A program made the translations under genes and the position numbers. The notes beneath the pieces are model-generated. The model made no database searches. It was given only the letters and a program-made list of their open reading frames with translations, and was not told the DNA's origin. DNA of 64,000 bases from Heterohyrax brucei (taxonomy: Eukaryota > Chordata > Mammalia > Hyracoidea > Procaviidae): the NCBI GenBank assembly GCA_028571685.1, contig CM053140.1, forward strand, positions 25,277,501-25,341,500, in the 5' to 3' direction. The stretch's first letter is position 1. Every line of letters starts with the position of its first letter. Shown here piece by piece: positions 11,641-24,612 of this stretch.

Positions 11641-13319
11641 CAGTTGAGCAGTGTATCTCAACCGAAAGGGAATTGGACACGTGAAGAGGACAAGGACTTG
11701 AGATTTTGGAAACTCGTACAGAGAAAACGACGGGCTCGAAGACCGCGGCTGACGTAGGACCAGGCAGAACAGGAAGTAACTGCACGTGACTGAGGAAATG
11801 AACAGATACCATGGGCTTCTGTGGGCTTACTGCTCATGTTTTAAGGTCCTATTTTCTAGACTTAGGAGCAGTTTTTCTTTCTCTTCGATTATTGAACTAA
11901 GGGGTTAGTTTTGTAACTCTCAAACTAGAAATTCTTATTGGGAAAACTAGCAGAGTTGTAAGTATCGTAACCAGAAAAGTGTCTGAAGTTTGAGCTATGA
12001 TTTTACAAGTTAGAGTAACATTAGATTTCCTATTCTATCACGGAGTGGTTTATAGATAAATGTTGCTGTATTGTATTCACATGATACGGAGGTTTTATAG
12101 AATGCAGTTACTGCTGAGACACGTGAAAACTGGGTGCTGATACTGCTCATGCATCAACACATGTTTCCTGAGATTTGTTTCCTCATTCAAAGGCTGTACG
12201 GTCATAGCTCTATTGGTTATTTCAGGCAGTTGGCGTAATATAATTGCTGAATGTTTTTATTCTGCTTCCTTCTTCACTGTAAGATGACTGATAGCTTACA
12301 AACCATATGGTGTTGAATTACCATTTATTGCAGATTTTTTATCAAAGATCCATAGTGAGACTGTGACCCAAAACAGGACATAGTGAAAGAGATAGACAGA
12401 ATTCTTCTGGAATCCTGAATTCTCGCTTTCATGAAAGTTGGGGTTACTCACCCAGGCTGCTGCCTCTGGATATCCTTGGGAACCTTGAGCTTTGGAAAAA
12501 ACAAAAACTGGTTTCTGAAGACCCCATGGCTCAGGCTGTGTTTTATCTTAGGTGCCATTTCTGCTTTGGAGACAGTGACTGCTGTGAGCACCTGGGGAAG
12601 TATCGGGGACCACAAGCGGAAATATGTGACTATGAAGCTTGGCATTAGTGTTACACTTGATGTAATCTCTTGGTTAAAAACACACTTAACACATACATTG
12701 TGGTTAAAAACACACGCACTCCAGCACAGACAGGGAAAGGTGCTAGCACCCCAAAGTGCCCCCAAAGGCTGCATTGGTTACATTAATTTAAAACCACACG
12801 CAGGTTGAGACCAGGCTGCACCGGGACTCAAGGTTAGTCTTGGTGTTACTGTTTCATCACCTCCGCTTCCCTAAAAGCAGGTTTCATGCTAATGAATTTG
12901 AAGATTGGCTGTGCTCTCACTCTGCAGGTGTCAGCAGAGTCCGGAGTGGAATTCTGTGATTGCAGGGTGTCTCAGAAGTGCTCAGACAGGGACATCATGA
13001 GGTCCTCCGGCACCAACAGAACACTGCCACCATGACTTGAACCAAGGCTTCGAGGATGAAGCTGACCAAGTCCAGGATGAGGTCAGAGCACATCAGCAGA
13101 CCAATGGGCATGGACTCTCAGGAGGAGATTGCACACCGCAAGTCCAGAGTGCTGAATTTTTATTATAATATGTAAATAAGCTAGTGACTTAGTTGTGGTT
13201 CTTATAGTCCAGTGGATAAGTCTTTTTTTCTGGTACCTCGACTTGGTGACTTCTTTCTGATTGGGTGCCATCTTTATTCTGTCTCTAACCATCTGCTGCC
13301 GTGTCCATCTGGTAGTTGC
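11641..13319. other. No gene recognised
   Basis: The longest frame is 125 codons (12431-12808, plus strand). Its product resembles nothing I know and the antisense strand is equally open, so I do not call it a gene. It holds a short direct repeat, 'tggttaaaaacacac', at about 12671 and 12701. Confidence 0.4.
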
Positions 13320-13580
13320 TTTCCTCATTCTGTGCTTCTTCACCATGACTTTGCATTTTATGATGGCATCCTGTACATCTTCTTTAGTGAAGTACCTGTT
13401 TATGTCTTTTGCCCATTTTTTAATTGGGTTGTTTGTCTTTTCCTTGTTGCTATTTTGCAGTATTTTGTAGATTAGAGAGGATAGATGTCAATCGGAGGTG
13501 TGGTAGCCAAAACTTGTTTCCTAATCTGTAGCTGGTCTTTTTACACTTTTACACTTTTTACACTTCTAATGTTTTTGGAG
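13320..13580 (-). mobile_element. L1 3'-end fragment, antisense
   Basis: Text such as 'aagtacctgtttatgtcttttgcccat' followed by 'ttaattgggttgtttgtc' is characteristic of old L1 3' sequence read in reverse. Confidence 0.5.
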
Positions 13581-13669
13581 ATGAGTGGAGAGGATGTGAA
13601 AAACCCCCCTTCTGCTTCAGAAAGAAGTGGCCTCTGGTGGGAGTAGCCCTGCAGAGCAGAAGAGTCTCG

Positions 13670-15434
13670 AACTTTTAGCAGCAGCTGAAGGAGGTGCTTG
13701 CTTTATCTCAAGGATCAGTGTTGTTTTTATGTTCATAAATCTATCCAGGTCCAGGACAACATACAGCACAGCTTGAAACCAGCTTCTAAGATAACAGACG
13801 TGGCTCCAGCCTAAAACAAATCCAAGTTAAACTCCCGGTCCTACAGGGATACCAGCCTGTACCTACCTGCCAAACAGGTGGCAGATCAGGCGGCTCCATG
13901 CTTTCTGTCCTAGGCACTTGAGGAACACAAGTCTGAGGGGTAGACAGAACTATAATCTCAAACAGCTGGAAGTGGCCAGAGCAAGTCAACGTCCCACATT
14001 CCTTTCAAGATTTCAGGCCCACGTCTCCTCAAGGGGGAAAGCTAGGGAACCTGATCGCTACCACAGACCACCTCATCATATGTCACTCAGTGCCCAGTCA
14101 ATGCTTCCGATAAGTAATTGCAGATGGAACAGTTCCTCCTGGCAGTTTGTGACGTGGTCACACGTGTGTATCACCTCAGGAGGATGACCTAGAAATGACG
14201 TAGCCCATGTTTCCATACATGTCCATACCATTACTATGTTCTTCAAGAGGGGTCCCATAAAGCATTTACTGACAAGTAAACCTAAAACCAGAACATAGGG
14301 CTGTGTCTTCACTTCCCCCTACCAACTATGACACCACCCCTTACCCTCACCAATATAGGGGACCCTACATGGGTTGCTATGAGTTGCAATTAAGTTGAGT
14401 ACACTGAGTTTGGTTTTGATATTGGTATAGGCTTTGTACTGGGTCCTTTCCACTCTTGGAGACTGACCCATTCTGTCTCTGCAAGGTAATAAAACTGTGC
14501 CTCCAGGAAGGTTACATACTCATGCTTAGGGCTAAGGGAGCCCAGCTTTTCGCCTGTCGAGAGACTACACTTGCTAGCCTGATCTCTCCAAGCCTGAACC
14601 AGGTCACTTGGAGTCTGAGTAATTACAGGATCTCGACAGTTCCTGCCACAGGGATTTCTGGCACTAGTAGCGGGACTTATTATGGGGTCTTGCACATGGA
14701 GTTCCTGGTTAGTTGGGACAGTTCCCTGGTCCTGATCGCAGCTCTCTGGCACCCTGATTGGAATGACATGTAGTGGCTGAAGTGGGAGTTTCTGTGGATG
14801 CCTAGAGTGGGTTCCATGTGGTTTCTTTTGAAAAACAAGGAAATTGACACGGTTGTTAGGGGACTTACCTCAGTGTCCCTAGATTTTATAAATCCTTGGA
14901 TCTTTTTATTTCTTACTGCTTATTGATAGCTTTGGTCACCCTTTACAGAGGCCCTCAGGCTCTCTGTCTCACTCCCCACTGCTGGTTGACTCAAAAGAGG
15001 TTTCCATAGTATGTTTCCACACAGACTACTCTGCCTACCTCCCAAAGGCAGGCTCTCTCTGGCTTTCAGCCACTGCTCAAAAGTACTTAGATTTCTATCT
15101 TTGTGGACTGGGAAACCTATAATGGTGTCTCCTGTTGCCAGGTCTCTCTTGCCACGACTTCTCAGCTCTCTCTAGCACCCACTTCCAGAAGCTCTATAAC
15201 CTGGTGATCCTGAGCCTGAAGAATGTCCTGTCAGCTGAAAGCCGTTCTTCCTTGGTGGTGGCAGAATCATCCTCTCTGTTCTGAAATGGGCTCTCTCTTG
15301 AGGAGAAACTGACCAATACTCCTGGAAGGCCTTGATTACCCTAATACACTGTTCTGCCCACTCACGTGGGTGGGATTTACAAGATCATGGCCAGGAAAGC
15401 CTCCCACAAAAGTCATTAATCACAGCACAATGAT
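13670..15434 (-). repeat. Kinase-array flank, copy 0 (kinase missing)
   Basis: Aligns with 19441-20720 (flank of pseudogene A) and 25351-27080 (flank of pseudogene C). Shared text includes 'cagtgttgtttttatgtt', 'aggcccacgtctcctcaaggg', 'cctcaggaggatgacctagaaatgac' and 'cttattgatagctttggtcac'. In the other two copies a kinase lies immediately to the left. Here there is unrelated L1-like sequence, so the kinase was lost or never included. Open frames (for example 14390-14752, minus, 120 codons) are not conserved between copies. Confidence 0.7.
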
Positions 15435-15738
15435 CTGCAACAAAATTTAACTCGTGTAGTTCTAACAATGTTCTTCAGTAATCTTCATGTTGGGTTGGAT
15501 CACGTTTCTTTGGAATGCGTGCATGAAATGATCACCTGTAGTTGGTTGGCCAGGTAGGTTTCCTCCAGATTTCTGAGTGTAGACAAGTGAGGTCTTCCAG
15601 AACTGCTTCTGTTTATTGAAACATCCCAGTTGGTATTCCATGAATTCCTGTTACAATGTTGTTATGTTATTAGGTGCCGTCAGGTAAGCTCCAACTCACA
15701 GTAACCCTGTGCACAACAGAAGGAAACACTGTGATCCT
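15435..15738 (-). mobile_element. RTE LINE scraps 3' of pseudogene A
   Basis: A reverse-transcriptase-region piece ('caacaaaatttaactcgtgt' to 'ggtattccatgaattcctg') is joined to a 3'-tail piece ('gttattaggtgccgtc'). The same two-piece arrangement occurs at 27085-27395 beside pseudogene D, so it was present before the units separated. Confidence 0.75.
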
Positions 15739-15769
15739 GTGAGAGCTTAACTCTGTGAACCGCCCTTTT

Positions 15770-18700
15770 GTTCCTGACCACTGCTGGCATCTTTAAAAGT
15801 GTGAGCTTCCTGGGAATATTTTGAGGCCATGCTATTGAAGGCCTCAGAGATGCGTGAAATTCTCTTCACTTTTCGCCCACTGACAGTCCAGCGAGGCAGG
15901 ATTCACACATCTGTCCTCCACTGAACAAAGCCCTGCTGTTCAGATGTGCCATTCATACACGGCAGCGTGTACTTGTTGGTGAGATTGCACTCACGACCGT
16001 TGTCATCCAGCAGTTGCCAGGTATCCCTGTCATCTACTGGGACTCGATGGAACTGGTGACTTTCATCCTCAAGAAGACAAAATAAGGTATTGTAGTGACA
16101 CGTGCAAAGAGCAGGAAATAGAAAACCAAAAGAGAAGAACACATTCTGCATTTCTCAAGCTGAAAGAACTAAAGAAAAAATTCAGGCCTCAAGTTGCAAC
16201 AGTGAAGGATTCTAGAGGAAAACAAACGACTCAGCAAACACCAAAAGAAGATTGAAGGAACACGTAGTCATTATACCAGAAAGAACTGGTCAGTGTTCAG
16301 CCATTTGAAGAGGTAGCATATGGTCAGGAACCAGTGGTACTGAAAGAAGAAGTCAAAGCTGCATTGAAGACATTGGCCAAAAACAAGGTTCAAGGAATTG
16401 ATAGGAGATATTTCAGCCAAGAGCTGCAATGCCGGAACTGCTCACTTGTCTATGGCAAGGAATTTGGAGGACAGCTGCCTGGGCAACTGACGGAACAGAT
16501 CCATATTTATGCCCATTGCAAAGACAGGTGATACAACTGAATGGGAAAGTAGTGAACAATGTCATTAATATCATACACAAGTAAAATTTTGCTCAACACC
16601 ATTGAAAAGTGACTGCAAAAGTGTATTACCAAGGAACTGCCACAAATTCAAGCCAGATTCCAAGGAAGATGTGGAACCAGAGATATTATTGCTGATGTCA
16701 GATGGACCTTGGCTGAAAGCAGAGAATACCAGGAAAATGTTTACCAGTGTTTCCTTAACCATGCAAAGGCGTTTGACTGTGTGGCTTATAAAAAATTATG
16801 CATAACATTGTTTAGAATGGAAATTCCAGAATACTTAACTGTGCTATTAGAGAATCTGTATATGGATCAAGGGACAGCTGTGCAAACAGAATGAAGGGTT
16901 ATGGTTTAAAGAGAGGAAAGGTGTGTGTTAGGGTTGTATCCTTTCACTATACCTTTTCAATCTGTTCGCTGAGCAGATAATCTGACAACCTGTGTTAGAT
17001 GAAGAACGAGTTTTCAGGATTGGATTAAGAACCTGTGTTATGCAGATGACACCATCTTACTGGCTGGGAGTGAAGAGAATATGAAACACTGAGGAAGATG
17101 AAAGACCACAGCCTTCAGTGTGGGTTGCAACTTAACATCAAGAAAGCAAAAATCCTCACAACTGGGCCAGTAAGCACATTGTAATAAGTGGAGAAAGGAC
17201 TGAAGTTGTCAGGGATTCCATTGTACTTGGTTCCTCAGTCAGTGCCCATGGAGGCAGCAGTGAAGAAATGAAAAAATACGTTGCACTGGGAAAATTTGCC
17301 TCAAAGGACCTCTTTCAAGTATTGAAAAGATGTCCCCTTGATGACTAAGGTGTGCCTGACCCAATCTGGTTTTTTCAGTAGCATTATATGCATGCAAAAG
17401 ATAGACGGTGAACAAAGCAGACAGAAGAAGAACTTCTACCTTTTAATCATAACGCTGGAGAATATTTCAGTGTACCACAAACTGCTGAAAGAACAAACAG
17501 ATCTGTTCTGGAACAAGTACAACCAGAGTGCTCTTTGAAAGCAAAAAAAAATGGTGAGACTGTGTCTTACATAGTTTGGACACATTGTCAGGAGGGCTCA
17601 GTCCCTGGAGAAGGACATCATGCTTAAGGGAGTGGAGGGTCAGCAAAAAAGAGGAAGACCCCTGACGAAGTAGATTGACAGTGGCTGCAACGATGGGCTT
17701 AAGCATAAAAACAATTGTGGACATAGCGGGAGACGGGGCCGTGTGTCATTCTGTTGTGTACAGGGTTGCTATGAGCTGGAACCGAGTCGGTGGCTCCTAA
17801 CAACATGTAGACTTCAGAGAGTGTGGCTTGCTCTCTCAAGTTGGAGCATCTCACTACAACATTGTGGTCACAAACCTTCCATTCCCTTTTGACACTTGTG
17901 CAATCAGGTTATCTTCTCATGAGCTTAAAAACCTTGTAGTGGCACCCTGCTGTTTCCTGGCTGTGGACAGAGGGAGAAGCTGGGGTCACAGTCTAGTTAG
18001 ACACTTCCTGTACCTGCTCGTCATTGAAGGCTCTTAATTGGGGCACTCTCTGTCGGAAACTGGTTTCCGCTGGGACTCCACCATTCTTGTTGATGGTCTA
18101 GGTGGAGGAGGCAGCCGTGGAAACACACACAGGGAATCTGTTGACTTGTGACACTGCGTTTTTCCTCACCTTGGAACTCAGTCCTGAGGTTTGATTGGGT
18201 TCTGCCCAGGCTATCCTGGATTGTTGGTGCACGAAGGACTTGGCAAAGGAGGCTGAGGAGGAAGCATATACCATAGAGGCCTCCTTCCTTCTTTCCGCTA
18301 GACTCTATGGAGCATCATAGAAACAGTAGTCATCGGTGGGAATGGCAGGAACAGTGTAACTATGTCAGTTAGATTTAGCACGAATGGTAGAATATACCTC
18401 ATGGGATGAGAAAGAGGCATGGCTATCAGTGCAGTATGCTGCATTCTGGTGTTCCACTGGGTTGGCATGACTCTGTTATCTCAGATGTTTTGGGACGTAG
18501 GATCAGATTAGTTCTCATGACCTCATTGTACTTTTGATTCAAGAGTGAGTCCTGAATCTGTTCCTGCCTGTAACCCATGTTCGCCACAGCCTCAATCGAC
18601 TGAGGATCCTCATAGTCTGGGAGCGACTGCACATCCAGCTTTTGTTTTTTTCATTTATCCATATTCATCCATGGATGTTCTAGCATGTCCTCTGACGTGC

Positions 18701-19440
18701 CTGTCTTTCTTGTGTCACAAATGAATATTTGGCTTAGAAAGCGTTTGCGTGGCATAGACATGTGGAAAGCAATGTCATGTTCTTCCCCCAGTACATGCTT
18801 GGTAGCTCAGTTAAGGTCTCTCAGTGAAAAAGCAGAGATCCACTTACCATGAAGTATAGGGTGACTTCCAGCCTCCACACATCCGAGAGGGTCCATAGTA
18901 CTTCTCTCCCTATGGGAGTTCTGGTCATAACAATGGAGACTGCTACAGAAAGTACTCAGCTCACTCCCTTTGGTAAATTTAGTTCCCAAATCAATGTCGG
19001 CAAGTTTGATGTTCCTTCTCTCATCCAAGTACACGGTTTCTGGTGTGATAACACCATGTGTAACACAGTTGTGGCAAACCTGTAGGGCCAACTCTAATTG
19101 GCAGAATATTTTGGAGTTCTCTTTCTGGCCTGTTAAGTCATGAATCTATAAATGATCAGTAAGTCTCCTGTGGTTATGTACTCCATCACTATACCAAAGA
19201 TGTTCTTATTATCCATGACTTGCAACAGCATTAAAATATTTGGATTCTGGAGACCCTTCATGGTTTTCATCTCTGGGGATAGTATCAGGAGGTTGGAGGA
19301 TGTCTGTGGGCTCTTTTCGACTGTTCCTTGGTTACCTCTTTGCCCATGATGATGTGCAAGAAAACTTGCCACTGACCCATGTCCTCTTGCCAGTGGTCTT
19401 AGCTGGTGATAGTGTCCCACATTGATTTCCTTGACCTTTT
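15770..19440 (-). pseudogene. Smok/MARK-like kinase pseudogene A
   Basis: A dead copy of the kinase at 43357-45030, read right to left. The N-lobe lies near 19133-19420. The catalytic region near 18807-19091 has lost the HRD and DFG motifs (they read HGV and DIDLG). The activation segment is broken after KFTKGSELSTFC. The UBA-like segment at 18426-18632 is still readable (IEAVANMGYRQEQIQDSLL). The C-tail follows, then the KA1 domain at about 15800-16070, which retains KYTLPCMNGT and GFVQW. An RTE LINE interrupts it at 16073-17805. Frameshifts separate every segment. Its KA1 is more complete than that of the intact gene, showing that the ancestral protein had one. Confidence 0.88.
16073..17805 (+). 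mobile_element. RTE LINE inserted in pseudogene A
   Basis: This sense-strand, 5'-truncated RTE interrupts sequence that is continuous in copies B and D: 'ttcatcctc' on the left and 'acttcagagagtgtgg' on the right. Reverse-transcriptase words can be read at 16709-16894, including HAKAFDCV, IPEYLTVLLENLY and DQGTAVQTE. A YADDT-type box follows, split by frameshifts, near 17040-17060 ('tatgcagatgacacc'). The 3' end has the family tail 'gagctggaaccgagtcgg...ctcctaacaaca'. It is not coding-competent. Confidence 0.85.
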
Positions 19441-20720
19441 AACAACAGCTGAGGGCAGCACCTGCCTGTGTCTCAAGGAACAGTGTTGTTTTTATGTTAA
19501 TAAGTCTGGCTGGGTCCACGACAACATACAACACATCTTGAATTTGGCTTCTAAGATAAAACACATGACTCCAGGCTACATCCATTGCTAGTGAATCTCA
19601 TGGTCCTAGAAGGATATGCAGTCTGTACCCCCTAGCCAGGCAGTAGGTAGATCAAGCATCTCAATGCTACCAAGACAGGGTACTTGAGGAACATGGGTCT
19701 GACGGGTAGGCAGGACTACAACCCCAAACAGCAGGAAGTAGCCAGAACGAGTCGACTTCCCACATTCCCGTCAAGATTTCAGGCCCATGTCTCCTCAAGG
19801 GGAGAGTCACAAGGGTAGCTAGGGAACTTGATCGCCACCACAGACCACCTCATCATATGATCACTAAACAATCAATGTTTGAGAAAGGTAATTGCAGATG
19901 TGACAATTCCTCCTGGCAGTTTGAGATGTGGCTATATACAGGTACCACCTCAGGAGGATGATCTAGAAATGACCTAGCCCCTATTTTAATCCTGTCACCA
20001 TATCATTATCTTTTTCTTCAGATGGGGCCTCATCATGCAGTTGTTGAGATATAACCCTAAAACTGAAACCAAAGGCTATTTCCTAGCCACCCCTCCTGAC
20101 TAGGGCACACATTTTACCCATACCAATGTAAGGAACCCTTCAAGCTTTGTACCAGATCTTTCCCCGCTCACAGAGATTGAACCTTACCTTTGTGTAAGGT
20201 TTTTTGACTTAAAAAATTTTGCTGCCGTGAAGATTGCATCCTGGTGCCTGGGGGAGGAGGAGCCCAGTAATCCATTCGTCGAGAGACTCAGGTTGCTACT
20301 CTGATCTCTTGAACCTGAACCAGGTCACTTGGGGTCGATCAATGACAAGATCTTGAGAGTGCCTTTCTGTGGGCCTTTCTCGGACTGGTAGGGGGACTCC
20401 TTTTTGCGGGGTTGTGAATGCAGTTTCTTGGTTCTTTATTTCCATTGCCAGGCCCTGAATGTGGCTGTCTGGCGCTCCCATTAGAAGGACATGTAGGTGT
20501 CAAAGTGGAAATTTCTGTGCATGTGCTTAGAGTTGCTTCCATCTGTTTTTTTCTGAAAAAACAAACATGAGAAAATTTACCTAATTTGGGGAGGACTTAC
20601 CTCAGCATCCCAGATTGTTATTTTTATCCTTTATTGCTTGTTGATAGTTTTGGAGACGTTACTTACAGAGGACCTCAGGCTCTCTGTGTTACTCCCAACT
20701 GTTGACTCAAAAGAGCCTGA
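19441..20720 (-). repeat. Kinase-array flank, copy 1
   Basis: The 5' flank of pseudogene A, matching 13670-14960 and 25351-26620. It is truncated on the right at the sequence corresponding to 'gttgactcaaaagag', where pseudogene B's 3' region begins. No conserved open frame. Confidence 0.75.
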
Positions 20721-20859
20721 CCTTTCTCTTCCTGTGTTCCAAGTCTTTGTGACTGTGTGCAAGAGAAGAGAACACTGTCCGATGGTGTGGGAGCTTATGT
20801 GTGAGAACTCCTCGTCTGTCTGTGGCAACTGCGGGCAGCATTATAAAGTATACAGTGTC

Positions 20860-23800
20860 TGCCCATTTTTGAGGCGATGCCATTGAAGACCTCAGCGATG
20901 CCTGAAATTCTCTTCCCTTTTCCCTTGTTGAGGGTGCACACAGGCAACATGCACACCTCCATCCTCCACCGCACAGCGTCCTGCAGCCCTGGGGTGCTGT
21001 TCACCCACAGCAGTGTGTACTTGTGGGTGGGTGTCCAGTGCTTGGTAGATCTTGCACATCATCGTGCACTCCATGGAACTGGTGGTTTTCATCCTCTGCT
21101 TAAACTTGGGAGAGTAGGACTTGGTATCTCAAGATTTCAGTGTCTCCTCTACGACTTTTCTTTCCGTAATTTTTGTTTCCTTTTTATTAAAGTGTAACAA
21201 AGTTGTCTCGTGAGTTTAAAGCATCTGTCAGTGACATCCTGCTGTTCCCGGCTGCTGACAGAGGGAGAGACCGGTTCCCCATCAGCTCCGGTATCTCCTG
21301 TACCTACTGATCGCTGAAGGAGACTAGTCCTGAGACTCCCTTTCAGAAACTGGTTTCCCCTGGGGCTCCATCATTCCTCTCGGTGGTCTGGGCTGAGGAG
21401 GCTGCCACAGAAACCCGTGCAGGGACTGTGCTGGGTTGTGGCTCCACGGTATTTCTCATCGTGGCACACAGTCCTGAGGTTTGGTTGGACTCTGCCCAGG
21501 CTGTCCTGGGTTGTTGGTGCAGGAGCGACTTTGAAGGGAGACTCAAGGAGAAGCCCATAACCTGGAGGTCCCATTGTTTCTATCAGGTAGACTCTTGAAA
21601 GCTTTGGAGAAACAGCAGTCATAGGTAGGGTTGGCAGGTGGGGTCTGACTACCCATTAGAGTTTAGCACGGGTGGTGGATGCTCCTCACGGGATGAGCAA
21701 GGTGTGTGTGTGTCAGTGCAGTCGGCTGCAGTCTGGGGTTTCGTGTTCCTGGCGTGGCTCTCCACTACGTATGTGCTGAGTCCTTTGATCAGATGGGTGC
21801 CCTTCACATGATTGCATTTTTTATTCAAGACTGAGTAGTGCATCTCTTCCTGCCTGTTCACCGTGGCCTCAGTACCCCGGGGGTCCTCCCAATCTGGGAC
21901 TGGCTGCACATGCACCTTTTGTTATCTTCGTCATCGGTTTCATGTGTGAATGTCCCAGGATGTCCTCTGAAGTGGCTCTCTTTCTTGAGTCACCAGTAAG
22001 TATCTGGCTCACACGCTGCTCGCGTGGCGTAGACATGTGGAACGGAATATCATGTTGTTCCTCCAGTGCCTCCTTTTGTAGCTCACTTAAGGTTTCTCCC
22101 TGAGAAACCCGGGATCCACTTATCATGAAATACAAGGTGACTCCCAGTGACAGAGGAGAGACTGGGTTCACTGCCTGGTCAGGTACCTCCCACACCTGCT
22201 CCTCAAGGAAGGATCTTAGTTGTGACAACTCCCTGTGGGAAACTGGTTGTTGCTGGGTTCCACCCTTCTTATTGATGGTCTGGATGGAGAAGGCCGCCGT
22301 GGAAACCCGCACGAGGAGTCTACTGGATTCCAGCAGCACCAAGGTTTGGTTGGGGTCTGGCCAGGCTGTCGTTGGCTGTTGGGGCTGACAGGACATTACA
22401 AGGGAGACAGGGAAAAGCGCATATCATGGAGGCCCCTTCCTTTTATCAGCCAGACTGTCGCAAAGCATTATAGAAACAGCAGTCATGTGGGAATGGCAGG
22501 TTCACTGTAAGCATGTCGTTTGGGTTTTCCACGGATGGGAGGCTTTCCCTCACAAGATGAGAAAGGTGTGTGGGTATCAGTGCAGTGTGCTGCCGCCTGA
22601 AGTTTCTCAGTGCTGGTGTGACTCTCCATTTCAGATGTGTCGTGATGTAGGGTCAGGTGCCCATCACACCATTCTATTTTTGATTCAGGAGCGAGCCGTG
22701 AATCTCTTCCTGCCTGTAATCTATGTTCACCATGGCCTCAAGGCACCTGGAGTCCTCCTAGTCTGGGAATGCTGCACATCCACCTTTTGTTTTCCTTCAT
22801 TTTTTTTTACATACATGGATATTCTAGCATGTGTTGTGACCGGGGATCACTTTCTTGTGTCACAAGTGAATATTTGGCTCGGCAAGTGTTTACTTGGCAT
22901 AGATATGTGGAAAGGAAGGTCCTATTCTTTCTGCAATGCCTGCTTTCATAGCTTATTTAAGGTCTCTCCATGAAAAGGCTGAGATGCACTCAGCATGAAA
23001 TTCAGGGTAACTCCAAGATGACAGAGGGAGAGGCTGGGGTCACAGTCTGGTCGGTTACCTCCTGCAGCTGCTTGTCACTTAAGGATTTCAGTTATGGCAG
23101 TCCATGTGTGAAACTGAGTTCCTCTGGGTTTCTACCATTGTTATTGATGGTGTGGACAGAGGAGGCAGCCTCAGAAACACCTGTGGGAATTACACTGGTT
23201 TATGGTTCCACACTATTTGTCACGTCCCACAGTGCCGAGGTTGTTAGGGCTCTGCCAGGCTCTCCTGGCTTGTTGGTGCGGGAAGGACTTTGCTGGGGAG
23301 ATGGAGGGAGAAGCAGACACGATGGGGACCCCCTTCCTTCTGTCTGGTGGACTCTTCAAAGTATTTTAGAAACAGTAGTCACAGGTGGGAATGGCAGGTA
23401 CATTGTAACTGTGTCGTTTGCGTTTAGCAGAGATGGTAGGATGCACCTCATGCATTGAAAAGGGCATGTGGCTCTTAGTGCAGTGTGCTGCCTTCTGGGG
23501 TCCATGGTACTGGCATGACTCACCATCTCAGATGTGTTACAAGCTATGATCAGACAGGTGCCCATCATGTGACTGTATTTTTGATTCAACAGCGAGTCAA
23601 GAAGTTCTTTCGGCCTTTAACCTGTGTTCACTTTGGCATCAATTCATCAGGGTCCTGCTTGTCTGGGAGTCGCTGCGCATACACCTTTTGTCTTTCTTCA
23701 TTGTCCATATTCGCATTTGGATTTTCTAGCAGGTCCTCTGATATGGCTGTCTTTTTTTGCATCACAAATGCGTATTTGGCATAGCATGTGTTCACATGGT

Positions 23801-24612
23801 GTTACTATGTGGCAAGGAAAGTCATATTCTTCCTCCAGTGCCTTCTTTGATAGCTCAGTTAATTTCTCTCCATGAAAAGGCAGAGATCCACTGACCATGA
23901 GGTTCATGGTGATTTCCAGGCTACACGCGTCCAAGGGGGTCCATAGTACTCGTCTCCTTGTAGGAGTTCTAGGCATCCTAATGGAGACTGCCCCAGAATG
24001 TGTTCAGGTCACTTTCACTGGTGGATTGAGTTCTCAAACCGGTATTCACAAGTTTGAAGTTCCTTCTCTCATCCAAAATCCTGTCTTCTGGTTTGATATC
24101 CCCATGTACAACACAGTTGTTTTGGCAAACCTCTGAGGCCAACTCTGGCAGAATATTTTGGGAGCCTCTTTTTGGCTCATGAAGGTATGAGCTTCCAGAT
24201 GATCACAGAAGATGTCTGTAGTTACGTACTCCATCACCATGCCAAAGAGGTTGTTATTCTCTATGGCTTGAAACACCATGAAAATTGTTGAATGATGGAA
24301 ATCCTTCATGATTTTTATCTCTGGATCTAGTGTTTGGAGGTGGGAGGATGTCTGTTGGCTCTTTCCAACTCTTTTCTCGGCTACCTCTTGGCAGTGTTGA
24401 TGGGCCGGGGCAAGTGGACTCTGGCAAATGTCCCTTTGCCGACGTTTCTGAGGAGCTAATAGTGTCCCACATATATTTCCTCCTTGGCAGGAAATGGTAC
24501 ATGGCTCTGCAGCATGTTCGATGTGGTGTTGAAGACTAATGGACTTTGGGATAAGAGGTACCTTTGTGGTGTGGTTAAAATGGAGAAAGAAGGTAACACA
24601 ATGAGTGTTCAC
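20860..24612 (-). pseudogene. Smok/MARK-like kinase pseudogene B, C-half triplicated
   Basis: Reading from the right: a start region with an ATG at 24612, an N-lobe to about 24110, a catalytic loop near 24070-24110 in which HRDIKPEN has become unrecognisable (MGISNQK), then a broken activation segment. The half containing kinase subdomains IX-XI, UBA and C-tail then occurs three times in succession (see 21256-23919). It ends in a decayed KA1 with readable MKTTSSMEC at about 21090. Frameshifts are numerous. The plus-strand frames opposite it (22485-22973 and 22970-23458) are antisense shadows. Confidence 0.88.
21256..23919 (-). repeat. Three head-to-tail copies of the kinase C-terminal half
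   Basis: Unit boundaries fall where 'gtgactcccag' (kinase subdomain IX) is followed directly by 'tgacagagg' (C-tail) rather than by 'actccacacgtcc'. The units are about 21256-22147 (892 bases), 22148-23017 (870) and 23018-23919 (about 900). The first two junctions share the same breakpoint. In the minus-strand frame at 21869-22396 the C-tail word DQAVNPVSPLS runs straight into kinase words LGVTLYFMISG. This pattern fits one tandem duplication followed by unequal exchange. Confidence 0.85.

Noticed and set aside
12431..12808. 125-codon plus-strand frame
   Set aside because: The antisense strand is equally open (108 codons). The product is unfamiliar and contains a short direct DNA repeat.
14390..14752. 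120-codon minus frame with counterparts near 9400, 20300 and 26000
   Set aside because: Counterparts are not kept in one frame. The similarity is that of a repeat, not of a conserved protein.
16334..16894. Possible active reverse transcriptase
   Set aside because: Words are readable but broken by stops and frameshifts. A dead RTE copy.
22485..23458. Two 162-codon plus-strand open frames
   Set aside because: Antisense to the repeated C-terminal units of pseudogene B.
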